Shown here one piece after another: positions 18,575 to 26,445 of a stretch of 64,000 nt of DNA. Within the stretch, counting starts at the first letter, position 1. Every line of letters starts with the position of its first letter. The notes under the pieces were generated by a model. That model saw only the letters and a program-made list of their open reading frames with translations. It made no database searches and had not been told where the DNA came from. The position numbers and the translations under genes are program-made. Location of the stretch: NCBI GenBank assembly GCA_036403515.1, contig DASWQV010000059.1, positions 150,785 to 214,784 of the forward strand, given 5' to 3'. The DNA is from VRUE01 sp036403515. Lineage in GTDB: Bacteria; Actinomycetota; Thermoleophilia; Solirubrobacterales; 70-9.

Positions 18575-21532
18575 CTAATTGCTCGCGGTGAGCGTTGCCG
18601 GCGTGTAGGCGGTGCCCGTCGAAGCCGCGACGGTGACGATTTCGCTGAAGGCGCCTGACGATTTCGAGGTGTAGGTGAACGTCGTCGCCGATTCGGCGGC
18701 GCCGGTGCTTGGAATGGCCAGCGGAGTGCCGCCGATCGTGCCGCCGCCATTGGTGGTGATTTTGGCGGCGTGGCCGGTGCCGACCGCGCTGGCCGTGTTG
18801 CCGACGCTGTCGGTGACGGCGACCTTGGCCGTGACCGTGCCGCTGTTGCCGATGCCGGTCAGCGTGCACGTGAAGACGCAGGTGGGGGCAAGGGTGCCGG
18901 CGCTGACGCTGACGCTGGTCAGGCCCCATCTCGCTGCCGCGCCCGCCGAGACCGTCACCGCAAGGGGGGTCGGATCGGAGATCGAGCCGTCGCTGACGGT
19001 GATGTTCGCGGCGCCCGCCCGGGTGAGCTTCATCGCGCCGTTTTTCGTCGAGGAGACGACCGTGGCGACGCCGCTGGTGAAGGCGATCGCGGTTGCTTCG
19101 CCGAAGTTGAATGCCGTGCCGGCGCTGTCGGCGACCGTCGGAAGGGTTCCGCTTGGGCTGGCCGAGGCTCCTGAGAAGGTCAGGTTGTGGGCTCCGGCGT
19201 AGGTCGTTGCCGTGTTGCCGTAAGGGTCTTCCGCTGTCATCGTGAGGCTGTCGTTGGCGGCCGCGACCGGCGTGGTCGTAGCGGCGGCAAGCCCGAATTT
19301 GGAGGCCGCCGCCGCGGTGACGGTGACTGAGACGGTCGCCGTGGTGAAGGTGCCATCGCTTGCTTTGATGCTGGTCGCGCCGGACTTGTACAGCTTCATC
19401 GCGCCGTTTTTCCCAGCCGAGACGCTTGCGACTCCTTCGCTGAATTCGATCGGCGTCGCGGTGCCGAAGGCGATGTTCGCGCCGGAGGAGTCGGAGACGG
19501 TCGGGAGGGTGCCGTTCGGACCGGCCACGGCTCCGGAGAAGGTGATGCTGCGCGAACCGGTGTATGAGGTCGCAGTGTTGCCGTAGGTGTCCTGGGCGGT
19601 CGTGGTGGAGTTGCTGGCGACGGCGACGGTGGCGGTCGCGGCCGCGGCGAGCACCAGTTTCGCCGCGGCGGCGGGGCCCACCGTCACCACCAGTGGGACT
19701 TCGTTCGAGATCGAGCCATCGCTCACGCCGATGCTCGCTTTCTCGGCGTCGTAGAGCTTCATCACGCCGTTCTTGGTGGAGGAGACGGTGGCGACGCCCG
19801 CCGTGAAGGTGATCGCCGTCGCGGTCCCGAAGGCAGTTGCCGTGCCCGAGCTGTTGGAGACGGTCGGTTTGTTCGAGCCGATGACCGTCGCGCCTGAGAA
19901 GGTGAGGCTGCGAGAGCCGGCGTAGCCGGTCGCGACGTTGCCGTAGGAATCGAAGGCGGTGGTGGTGATGTTGGAAGAGCCGCCGGCGGTCATGCTGGTC
20001 AGCGAGGCGGAGAGGGTGAATTTCGCCGCTGACGCGGCGGCGACGGTTACGACCAGGGCGGTGGGTGTGAGCAGAGCGCCATCGCTGATTTTGACGCTGG
20101 TCGAGCCGCTCCTGTAGAGCTTCATGGCCCCGTTTTGGCCGGCGGTGGCCGTGGCCACACCGGCGCTGAAGAGGATCGTGGTGGCACTGCCGAAGGCGAC
20201 GTCGGCGCCGGCCGAGTCCGACACCGTGGGCACGGTGCCGCCGGGGCCGGCCAAGGCTCCGGAGAAGGTGACGCTGTGCGAACCGGTGTATGAGGTCGCG
20301 GTGTTGCCGTAGGTGTCCTGGGCGGTTGCGGTGAGGTTGTCGGCTTCACCGGCCGTGGGGGTGGTGCTGGCGGCCGTCAAGGCGAATTTGGACGCTGCCG
20401 CCGGTGCCACCGTCACCGCCGCCGGCGCCGCGCTCGCGATCGTGCCGTCGCTGACGGCGATGCTCGGCGACTCGGCCTTGTAGAGCGTCATCGCACCGTT
20501 GCTGGACGAGGAGGTCGTGGCGACGCCGGCGGTGAAGGTGATCGCGGTGGCGGTTCCAAAGGCGATCGCGGTGCCGGAGCTGTTGGAAACGGTCGGTTTG
20601 TTCGTGCCGATGACCGTCGCTCCGGAGAAGGTGAGGCTGTGGGAGCCGGTGTACCCGGTCGCGAAGTTGCCGTAGGGGTCCAGGGCGGTGATCGTGAGGT
20701 TGTCGGCTTCGCCTGCGGTGGGCGTGGCGGTGGCGGCCGTGAGGGCGAATTTGCCCGCCGTGGCCGGCGCCACCGTCACTGCCAGCGGCGTCACGGTCGA
20801 GATCGTGCCGTCGCTCGCTTCCAGGTTGGCTTTGCCACTCGCATAGAGCTTCATCGCGCCGTTTGTGGAGGCGGTGACGGTGGCGACGCCGGCGCTGAAG
20901 CTGAGCGCGGTGGACGCTCCAAAGGCGGTAGCCGCGCCGGAGCTGTCGGCGACCGTCGGTGCGGTCCCGTTGGGGCTGGCCGTGGCGCCGCTGAAGGTGA
21001 GGTTGTGCGAGCCGGCGTAGGTGGTGACCGTGCTCCCTTTTGCGTCCTTCGCGGTGATCGTCAGGTTGTCGGCGGCGCCGGCGGCCGGCGTCAGCGAGAC
21101 GGCGCCGAGAACGAGGTGATGGGCTGGCCCGACCGTGATCGTCGCTGCTTTCGCCGAGCTGATCACGCTCCAGGAGCGCCATTTGGCGGTGACGATGTAG
21201 GAATAGGTGCCTGGTTCGAGCCCGCTGTCGGTGCAGGTCGTCACGACGAGGCTCGAGGAACAGCTGGCGCCGGCGCCTTTGCCATCCCGCGAGACGGAGT
21301 AGGTGACAGCGCCCGGCCCCGGGGCCGTGACGGCGTCCCAGGACAAGATGACGGCTCCGCCGGCCTGTGCCGTCGCGGTGAGCGTCGGTTTGGCGAGCTG
21401 TGAGATGCCCTTCGGCGCGCTGTCGCCGACACCGGTCGTGGTGAAGTAGGCGACGGCGGTGCCGGTCGCGACCATGGCGAGCAGGGCGAAGATCGCGACG
21501 CCGGCGATGCTGTCCGAAAGCAGCCGTCTCAT
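18575..21532 (-). CDS. Large secreted repeat protein with Ig-like domains
   Basis: 985 residues. The N-terminus has a hydrophobic segment ending GTAVAYFTTTG, which resembles SipW-cognate signal peptides. An FN3-like domain follows at ~48-136, then six ~122-residue repeats (137-866). Each repeat has a DPYGN/DTYGN turn, a YTGSHSLTFSGA strand and NGAMKLY, the pattern of invasin-type bacterial Ig-like domains. A Cys-containing C-terminal unit ends the protein. No anchor motif or enzyme signature is visible, so it is probably a fibrous surface or matrix protein. Its start overlaps the stop of the upstream gene, third in an operon. Confidence 0.8.
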   Translation of the reverse strand: MRRLLSDSIAGVAIFALLAMVATGTAVAYFTTTGVGDSAPKGISQLAKPTLTATAQAGGAVILSWDAVTAPGPGAVTYSVSRDGKGAGASCSSSLVVTTCTDSGLEPGTYSYIVTAKWRSWSVISSAKAATITVGPAHHLVLGAVSLTPAAGAADNLTITAKDAKGSTVTTYAGSHNLTFSGATASPNGTAPTVADSSGAATAFGASTALSFSAGVATVTASTNGAMKLYASGKANLEASDGTISTVTPLAVTVAPATAGKFALTAATATPTAGEADNLTITALDPYGNFATGYTGSHSLTFSGATVIGTNKPTVSNSSGTAIAFGTATAITFTAGVATTSSSSNGAMTLYKAESPSIAVSDGTIASAAPAAVTVAPAAASKFALTAASTTPTAGEADNLTATAQDTYGNTATSYTGSHSVTFSGALAGPGGTVPTVSDSAGADVAFGSATTILFSAGVATATAGQNGAMKLYRSGSTSVKISDGALLTPTALVVTVAAASAAKFTLSASLTSMTAGGSSNITTTAFDSYGNVATGYAGSRSLTFSGATVIGSNKPTVSNSSGTATAFGTATAITFTAGVATVSSTKNGVMKLYDAEKASIGVSDGSISNEVPLVVTVGPAAAAKLVLAAAATATVAVASNSTTTAQDTYGNTATSYTGSRSITFSGAVAGPNGTLPTVSDSSGANIAFGTATPIEFSEGVASVSAGKNGAMKLYKSGATSIKASDGTFTTATVSVTVTAAAASKFGLAAATTTPVAAANDSLTMTAEDPYGNTATTYAGAHNLTFSGASASPSGTLPTVADSAGTAFNFGEATAIAFTSGVATVVSSTKNGAMKLTRAGAANITVSDGSISDPTPLAVTVSAGAAARWGLTSVSVSAGTLAPTCVFTCTLTGIGNSGTVTAKVAVTDSVGNTASAVGTGHAAKITTNGGGTIGGTPLAIPSTGAAESATTFTYTSKSSGAFSEIVTVAASTGTAYTPATLTASN
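18935..21124 (-). repeat. Six in-frame ~366-bp coding repeats
   Basis: These encode the six Ig-like repeats of the large surface protein. Copies are similar enough at DNA level to be targets for recombination or assembly collapse. Confidence 0.65.
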
Positions 21533-22272
21533 CCCCGGGCCGTCCCGGAGAACGAGAGCGGGAACTGGCTTCGCTGGCAGGCGTCCTGGTTTACCGGCAG
21601 GTCACGCAGCTGAATCGACGGGGCGGAGGCTCCCGGCGAGGGAAGGCTCACCGATCCGCTTGCCGGCACCTTGATCGGGGCCGTGCGGGAGGCGCTCGAG
21701 GCGGAGAGAACGAGGTTGTCGGCGCTGGCGCAACCGGCCGGATCGGCCGTCGCCCTGACCTGCAGGCTGGTGACGAGGATCGGCACCGGGTTCGGGTTTG
21801 CGATCGTCAGCGGCAACGCTTGCGGCGCGGCGCCCGGGTAAAGGGGGCCGAGGCCGGCGAGCTGCGGCACGATCGAGAAGTCCATCGGCTCCAGCACGCG
21901 CCAGCGGAAGCGGACCGCGCCGCCGGGCTTCCCCCGGGCACCAAGCGCCCGCACCGAGAAGCTGTGGTTGCCGAAGGCCAGCTTGCTGAAAACGGCCGGC
22001 GCCTGGCAGGCGCTCCAGGAGTGGCTGTCGAGGCGGCACTGGAATCGCGGCTTGCTGGCGCGAACGCTGAAGCCGAACTTGGCGCTGGTCGATGTCGCAA
22101 GCCTGTCGGGGTGCATCGTGATCTTCGGTCGAGACGGCGACCCGGCTCCCTGGGCCCGCTCCGATTGGGGAGCGCGCCCAGGGGCGGGGCCCTTCGGCAC
22201 AGCCGCGTATGCGACGGCGCCAAGGCCGGCGATTGCGGCTAGCACGGCGGCCACGCCGCGAGTGGTGCGCAT
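21529..22272 (-). CDS. Surface operon protein with cystine module
   Basis: A 247-residue exported protein. The N-terminal hydrophobic stretch (VAAVLAAIAGLGAVAYA) is a likely signal or anchor. Residues ~65-125 hold an FQCRLDSHSW...C...HSFSVRA module, as at the end of the RTX protein at 1-923. The C-terminal ~110 residues form a beta-rich domain ending in PVNQDACQRSQFPLSFSG. The downstream 156-residue-type partner at 22296-22766 has the same NQDACQ motif near its end. It is second in the operon, and its stop overlaps the start of the large repeat protein. Confidence 0.7.
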   Translation of the reverse strand: MRTTRGVAAVLAAIAGLGAVAYAAVPKGPAPGRAPQSERAQGAGSPSRPKITMHPDRLATSTSAKFGFSVRASKPRFQCRLDSHSWSACQAPAVFSKLAFGNHSFSVRALGARGKPGGAVRFRWRVLEPMDFSIVPQLAGLGPLYPGAAPQALPLTIANPNPVPILVTSLQVRATADPAGCASADNLVLSASSASRTAPIKVPASGSVSLPSPGASAPSIQLRDLPVNQDACQRSQFPLSFSGTARG

Positions 22273-22295
22273 TGCCCCCGTCAGCCCTTTCGGGA

Positions 22296-22766
22296 TCAGT
22301 TATTGGTCAGGTGCAGCGTCAGCGTCGCACCCTGGCAGGCATCCTGATTGGTGCCCGTTTCGTTCATCGTCAGCGTCCCGGTGGCGGCGACGCTCTGGGC
22401 GTTGCCAGGGTTGATCACCTGGTTTACGGGGACGGCCGCCATCGTGAAGTCGGGGTTGCCGCCAGTGATCGCGGTGCTGCAGCTCGAGTGCGCCCCGTCG
22501 ACGGAGATACTGGCGAGGCTGACGGTGCCGACCCGCTGGACGCCCGAGGAGGGGTTGTCGACGGTGAAGGAGACCGGCGAGGACGAGCCCGGGTAGAGGC
22601 TCGATGAGATCGTGGCGTGCAGCGTCACCGCCGAGCTGGAGCCGGCAGTCGCGGTGCCTGTGCCCGATCCGCTTGACGTGAAGTACGCGAACGCGACGCC
22701 GGCCACCGCGAGCGCGCAGGTGCAGCCGAGCGCGACAAACGCCCTTTTCTTGGTGATCCAGCGCAT
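22296..22766 (-). CDS. Small SipW-type surface protein
   Basis: A 156-residue protein from ATG 22766, preceded by GGGGAAG. The N-terminus has KKR, a hydrophobic core and AFAYFTSSGSG, very like the signal peptides processed by SipW-type peptidases in CalY/TasA fibre proteins. The mature part is a Ser/Thr/Gly-rich beta sandwich ending in GTNQDACQGATLTL, matching the end of the next protein. First gene of a three-gene operon. A structural subunit role is likely but inferred. No sipW-like gene is in the window. Confidence 0.7.
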   Translation of the reverse strand: MRWITKKRAFVALGCTCALAVAGVAFAYFTSSGSGTGTATAGSSSAVTLHATISSSLYPGSSSPVSFTVDNPSSGVQRVGTVSLASISVDGAHSSCSTAITGGNPDFTMAAVPVNQVINPGNAQSVAATGTLTMNETGTNQDACQGATLTLHLTNN

Positions 22767-22852
22767 TGCTTCCCCTAGTCGGTCAATAAAATGGATCCGG
22801 AGCCCAGTGCCCGGCGTGGGGTGGGCATCGACGAATGACGGAGAGGCCTTAA

Positions 22853-22876
22853 GTCTGCAAGGGCAGACAGTTTTTT
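22853..22876 (+). terminator. Intrinsic terminator, plus-strand orientation
   Basis: GTCTGC-AAGG-GCAGAC forms a 6-bp stem with a tetraloop, followed by AG and six T. It points away from the surface operon and has no obvious plus-strand gene upstream, so it might end an antisense or small RNA. Confidence 0.55.
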
Positions 22877-22928
22877 CGAACTTGTCCACTTCGTACAACG
22901 GCTTATGGCTGCAAACGGGCGCGAACGT

Positions 22929-23165
22929 CTAGCTATGAGCCAGTTCGCGATCGATGATCGCCCCGAGCGCATCGCCGACGCCGTCGGCCGGGGCGCCGCA
23001 GATCATCGCTCCAGAGGCAACGCCGCGGACGTTTTCGACTGCCCTAAGCGCGTGCCAGTGGGAATCGAACGACTCGCCCGAGGTCGCGACGGCGCGTCCG
23101 TCGCCGCCGAGCAGCCGCCAGCGCCACTTTCCTACGAGGTCTTCAAATGCGTCGAATCGGGGCAT
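22929..23165 (-). CDS. Small DUF1508/YegP-like protein
   Basis: A 78-residue protein with the DUF1508 pattern: KWRWRLLGGDGRAVATSGESF, then HALRAVENVRG. Relatives are small, basic and of unknown role, and some are linked to stress. ATG 23165 has AGGAG seven bases upstream. A perfect LexA-type palindrome lies 22 nt upstream of the start, which suggests SOS control. Reading further upstream in frame gives no family similarity, so the short form is preferred. Confidence 0.75.
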   Translation of the reverse strand: MPRFDAFEDLVGKWRWRLLGGDGRAVATSGESFDSHWHALRAVENVRGVASGAMICGAPADGVGDALGAIIDRELAHS

Positions 23166-23187
23166 CTTCGTCTCCTGGGGTCGGGTA

Positions 23188-23201
23188 CGAACATATGTTC
23201 G
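23188..23201. promoter_or_regulatory. Perfect LexA/SOS-box palindrome
   Basis: CGAACATATGTTCG is a perfect 14-bp palindrome matching the Gram-positive/actinobacterial LexA box (CGAAC-N4-GTTCG). On the minus strand TATGTT within it could be the -10 of the DUF1508 gene, with TTGCCG about 18 bp upstream, so LexA would occlude the promoter. Confidence 0.75.
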
Positions 23202-23267
23202 CATGGCCTGCGGCGGCAAAAGTCCGTCCTGCCAAAACGCCCACGCGGAGCGTGCGAGACCCAGGAA

Positions 23268-23309
23268 TCCAGCGCTGGAACCCGCCCGACGCCGGCGCCA
23301 ACCAGAGCG
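23268..23309. repeat. 42-bp copy of a sulfatase gene segment
   Basis: Identical to 7477-7518 inside the sulfatase gene, but here intergenic. If the aldo/keto reductase mRNA extends past its stop, its 3' end would carry 42 nt perfectly complementary to the sulfatase mRNA. Confidence 0.8.
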
Positions 23310-23317
23310 AACCGAGA

Positions 23318-23345
23318 GGCCGCAAGCTTGGGCGGCCCTTTTGTT
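23318..23345. terminator. Intrinsic terminator next to the AKR stop
   Basis: GGCCGC and GCGGCC pair across an 8-nt loop, followed on the plus strand by CTTTTGTT. It abuts the AKR stop codon, so it may act in both directions. On the plus strand it would end any RNA starting near the LexA box. Confidence 0.6.
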
Positions 23346-24304
23346 CAGCGCGGTGCGATCCGGTCCAGCTCGGCCAGGTCGCCCTCCCTTGGCTGCCAAT
23401 CGAGCGCGGCGACGTTGGCTGTGACCTGCTCCGCGCGCGTCGCCCCGGCGATCACCGAGGCGACCGCCGGTTGCGCGGCGAGGCCGGCGATCGCGACCTC
23501 GAGAATTCCGACTCCGCGCTCTCGGGCGAACGCTTCGAGCGCCTCGACGACGTCGAACTGCTCGTCGCTGCCGGCCTGCCCGCGCGAGGCTAGGCGGCTG
23601 CCTTGCGGGCCGGGCTCACCGCGCCGATACTTGCCGGTGAGCAGACCGCTGGCCAGTGGAAAGTAGGGCAGGATCGAGACGCCGAGCCGCTCGCAGGCGG
23701 GCGCCACCTCGGCCTCGATCTCGCGTTGCAGCAGGCTGTATTCGTTCTGCAGGGTTACGAAGCGCGTCAATCCCCGTTCCCGCGAGATCCGCTCGGCCTC
23801 TTCGAGCTGCGAAGCGCTGAAGTTGGAGCAGCCGATCGCACGGACCAGGCCCTCCCCGACCAGCTCGTCCAGCGCGGTCAAAGTCTCCTCGAGCGGAGTG
23901 ATCCCGTCCGGCTGGTGGTACTGGTAGAGGTCGATCCGCCCGACGCGAAGCCGTTGCAGCGAGCCCTCGATCGCCCAGCGGATGTACTCGCGCGAGCCGC
24001 GGGGCGCATCGGGGGCGCCCTCGGCGCCACTCATCTCCATGCCGAACTTCGTCGCCAGCACGAACTCCTCGCGGCGCCCCTCGAGCACCTCTCCCATCAG
24101 CCGCTCGCTGTTGCCGTCGCCGTAGATGTCGGCGGTGTCGAAGAGGGTGATGCCGGCGTCGAGCGCAGCGTGGAGGACTGCCGCGGTGCCGTCGAGGCCG
24201 AGGCGGCGGCCGAAGTTGTTGCAACCCAGCCCGACGGTCGAGACCCCGAGCTCGGAGTCGCCGAGGCGCCGGGTCGGAAGGGCGGTGCTGGGGAAGGGGG
24301 ACAC
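23345..24304 (-). CDS. Aldo/keto reductase
   Basis: 319 residues from GTG 24304, which follows GAGGAG. Family motifs are present: LGLGCNNFGRR near the start, FDTADIYGDGNSE with catalytic Asp and Tyr, the Lys in VLATKFGME, the His in YQYHQPDG, and AIGCSNFSASQLEEA. The C-terminal NADP-binding segment is VIAGATRAEQVTANV. It reduces carbonyls in the cytoplasm, with the substrate not defined. It is divergent from an MFS exporter, which could serve the same stress. Confidence 0.92.
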   Translation of the reverse strand: MSPFPSTALPTRRLGDSELGVSTVGLGCNNFGRRLGLDGTAAVLHAALDAGITLFDTADIYGDGNSERLMGEVLEGRREEFVLATKFGMEMSGAEGAPDAPRGSREYIRWAIEGSLQRLRVGRIDLYQYHQPDGITPLEETLTALDELVGEGLVRAIGCSNFSASQLEEAERISRERGLTRFVTLQNEYSLLQREIEAEVAPACERLGVSILPYFPLASGLLTGKYRRGEPGPQGSRLASRGQAGSDEQFDVVEALEAFARERGVGILEVAIAGLAAQPAVASVIAGATRAEQVTANVAALDWQPREGDLAELDRIAPR

Positions 24305-24439
24305 GCCGGCTCCTCTCGCTCGTCTTGCCCTGCTCTGTCTAGGAAGCGCTGGTACCCAACCGTGAGGCTGGCGTAACCACTTCGCTAGCGTCCCGGCTCG
24401 CCGGGCGAACTTCTCCGCCCTCTGCTGCCAAAGGCCCAT

Positions 24440-25885
24440 ATGAGCCCACCGGCCCGCGATCGAACCCATCCCAGCCTGACCCTTGCCGTGCTCTCGCTCG
24501 GCGGGATGGCCTACGCGATGCTGAGCTCGATGGTCGTGCCGGCGCTGCCGACCATGCAGCATGACCTCGGCACGACCGAGACCGGGATCACCTGGCTGCT
24601 GACCGGCTACCTGCTCGCCGCCTCGGTCGGGACCTCGATCCTCGGCCGGCTCGGCGACATGTACGGCAAGGAGCGGCTGCTGCTCTGGACCCTGGTGATC
24701 CTCGCCGGCGGGACCCTGCTCGCCGCCGTCTCCAGCTCGCTGGCGCTGCTGATCGTCGCCCGCTTCATCCAGGGCGCCGGCGGCGGCATCTTCCCGCTCG
24801 CCTACGGCATCGTCCGCGACGAGTTCCCGGCCGCCAAGGTCGCCGGCGGGATCGGGCTGCTCTCGGCGATCCTCGGCGTCGGCGGCGGTCTCGGGATCGT
24901 CCTCTCGGGCGTGATCATCGAGCACCTCAGCTACCACTGGCTGTTCTGGATCCCGCTCGTCGCGATCGTGCTGGCGGCCGTTGCGACCTGGCGCTTCGTG
25001 CCCGAATCGCCGGTGCGGACCCCGGGCAGGGTCAACTGGCTGGCCGCGGCCCTGATGACGATCGGCCTCTCGGCCGTGCTGCTCGCGATCAGCCAGACGA
25101 CCAGCTGGGGCTGGGTCTCGACCAAGACCTTCGGCCTCGCCCTCGTCGGCGTCCTCTTCTCGCTCGCCTGGATCCGGGTCGAGGCGCGCAGCTCCGAACC
25201 GCTGATCGACATGGCGATGATGCGGGTGCGCGGCGTCTGGACCACCAACGCGGCCGCCTTCCTGCTCGGCGCCGGTCTCTACGCCTCCTTCGTCGTCTTC
25301 CCCCAGTTCGCCCAGCTGCCGAAGAGCACCGGCTTCGGCTTCGGCGCCTCGGTAGTCGCCTCCGGCCTCTACCTGCTGCCGGCGACGATCGGTATGACCG
25401 TGCTCGGCCTCAGGGCGGGCGCGATCTCGGCCCGCTTCGGCTCGCGGGCGGCGCTGCTGGCCGGGACGCTCTTCGCCGTCGCCTCCTTCACCATGCTCGC
25501 CGTCGCCCACGATCATCCCTACGAGCTGCTGATCGCCGCGGCGCTGCTCGGCGTCGGCATTGGGCTTGCCTTCGCCGCGCTCGGCAACCTCATCGTGCAG
25601 GCGGTGCCGGCCGAGCAGACCGGTGTCGCCAGCGGCATGAACACGGTGATGCGGACGCTCGGCGGCGCCCTCGGCGGTCAGCTCTCGGCGACCTTCATCG
25701 CCGACCACATGGCGGACGGCCTGCCGACGGTGACGGGCTTCACCGAGACCTTCCTGATGGCGACCGGCTTCCTGCTGCTCTGCTTCCTCGCCGGCCTGCT
25801 GGTTCCCAGGGCGCTTGGCTCTCCGCCGAGCGATCGCGACCGCGACCGCTCGGCGATGGCGGCGCCGGAAGCCGCCCAGGCCTGA
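24440..25885 (+). CDS. MFS drug/proton antiporter, 14-TM (DHA2 type)
   Basis: 481 residues with about 14 hydrophobic segments. MVVPALPTMQHDLG in TM1, GRLGDMYGKERLLL between TM2 and TM3, and RFIQGAGGGIFPLAYGIVRDEFP in motif C/D are typical of EmrB/QacA exporters. It should export drugs or metabolites using the proton gradient. ATG 24440 gives a short cytoplasmic tail. The C-terminus is acidic and basic, without extra domains. Confidence 0.92.
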   Translation: MSPPARDRTHPSLTLAVLSLGGMAYAMLSSMVVPALPTMQHDLGTTETGITWLLTGYLLAASVGTSILGRLGDMYGKERLLLWTLVILAGGTLLAAVSSSLALLIVARFIQGAGGGIFPLAYGIVRDEFPAAKVAGGIGLLSAILGVGGGLGIVLSGVIIEHLSYHWLFWIPLVAIVLAAVATWRFVPESPVRTPGRVNWLAAALMTIGLSAVLLAISQTTSWGWVSTKTFGLALVGVLFSLAWIRVEARSSEPLIDMAMMRVRGVWTTNAAAFLLGAGLYASFVVFPQFAQLPKSTGFGFGASVVASGLYLLPATIGMTVLGLRAGAISARFGSRAALLAGTLFAVASFTMLAVAHDHPYELLIAAALLGVGIGLAFAALGNLIVQAVPAEQTGVASGMNTVMRTLGGALGGQLSATFIADHMADGLPTVTGFTETFLMATGFLLLCFLAGLLVPRALGSPPSDRDRDRSAMAAPEAAQA

Positions 25886-25894
25886 TTCGCCGGC

Positions 25895-26377
25895 TCAGAG
25901 GAGCGAGTCGGCCAGCTCCCGATCGATCTCGAGCAGGTAGGGCGCGACGAGGCCCAGGTAGGCGTTCTTGCGTTCGTTGGGAAGGTCCTTCCAACCCGTC
26001 ACCGAGCCACGGCAGATGTCGGCGCCGCAGAGACAGACGCCGGGAAAGTGCTCGATCGAGTAATTGCGCATCGCGTAATCGAAGGTGATCTCCTCGCCTT
26101 TGGCAATCGACTTGCGAGCGACGAAGTCACAAGCGCCCGTCTCGTTCAGCGCGACGCCGCAATTCGGGCTGCAGGAGTGGTTGACCTTGGGACCAAGGCC
26201 CGCATGCCGGGCCCACTTGGTTCGGCTCACCTGGGTCGCATGCGAATCATTGCGGGCGACCTCACCTGCAAGCTCCCCGATCATGACCGTCTCACCCACT
26301 TCGAAGTCGCGGGTGGCACGAACGCCGCCTCCCTTTTCGCCTTCGGGGGTGCACAGCTCATATCCGACAGGGCCCAA
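25895..26377 (-). CDS. SET-domain lysine methyltransferase-like protein
   Basis: 160 residues from TTG 26377. The SET signature is complete: GVRATRDFEVGETV at the start, VNHSCSPNCGV, GEEITFDYAM, and a post-SET Cys cluster CLCGADICRGSV. SET enzymes use S-adenosylmethionine to methylate lysines on proteins. The family is eukaryotic in the main but occurs in some bacteria; the target here is unknown. It lies downstream of amt on the same strand, with a hairpin between them. TTG as start is not certain. Confidence 0.85.
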   Translation of the reverse strand: MGPVGYELCTPEGEKGGGVRATRDFEVGETVMIGELAGEVARNDSHATQVSRTKWARHAGLGPKVNHSCSPNCGVALNETGACDFVARKSIAKGEEITFDYAMRNYSIEHFPGVCLCGADICRGSVTGWKDLPNERKNAYLGLVAPYLLEIDRELADSLL

Positions 26378-26402
26378 GGGACCGCCTCTCAGTTGTTTGA
26401 GC

Positions 26403-26445
26403 GCAGCGAAAGCTACGCGCGGCGACCTTACCCTTCTTTCGCTGC
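26403..26445. terminator. Hairpin downstream of amt
   Basis: GCAGCGAAAG at 26403-26412 pairs perfectly with CTTTCGCTGC at 26436-26445 across 23 nt. It begins at the amt stop codon and probably ends the glnK-amt transcript, although no T-run follows. Confidence 0.55.

Noticed and set aside
22905..23666. Plus-strand frames across the DUF1508 and AKR 3' regions.
   Set aside because: They run antisense to both genes and show no conserved pattern; one simply contains the translated 42-bp sulfatase copy.
23345..25708. A 787-codon minus-strand frame extending the AKR gene across the MFS gene.
   Set aside because: Homology begins at GTG 24304 with a Shine-Dalgarno; the upstream part is antisense to a clear MFS transporter.
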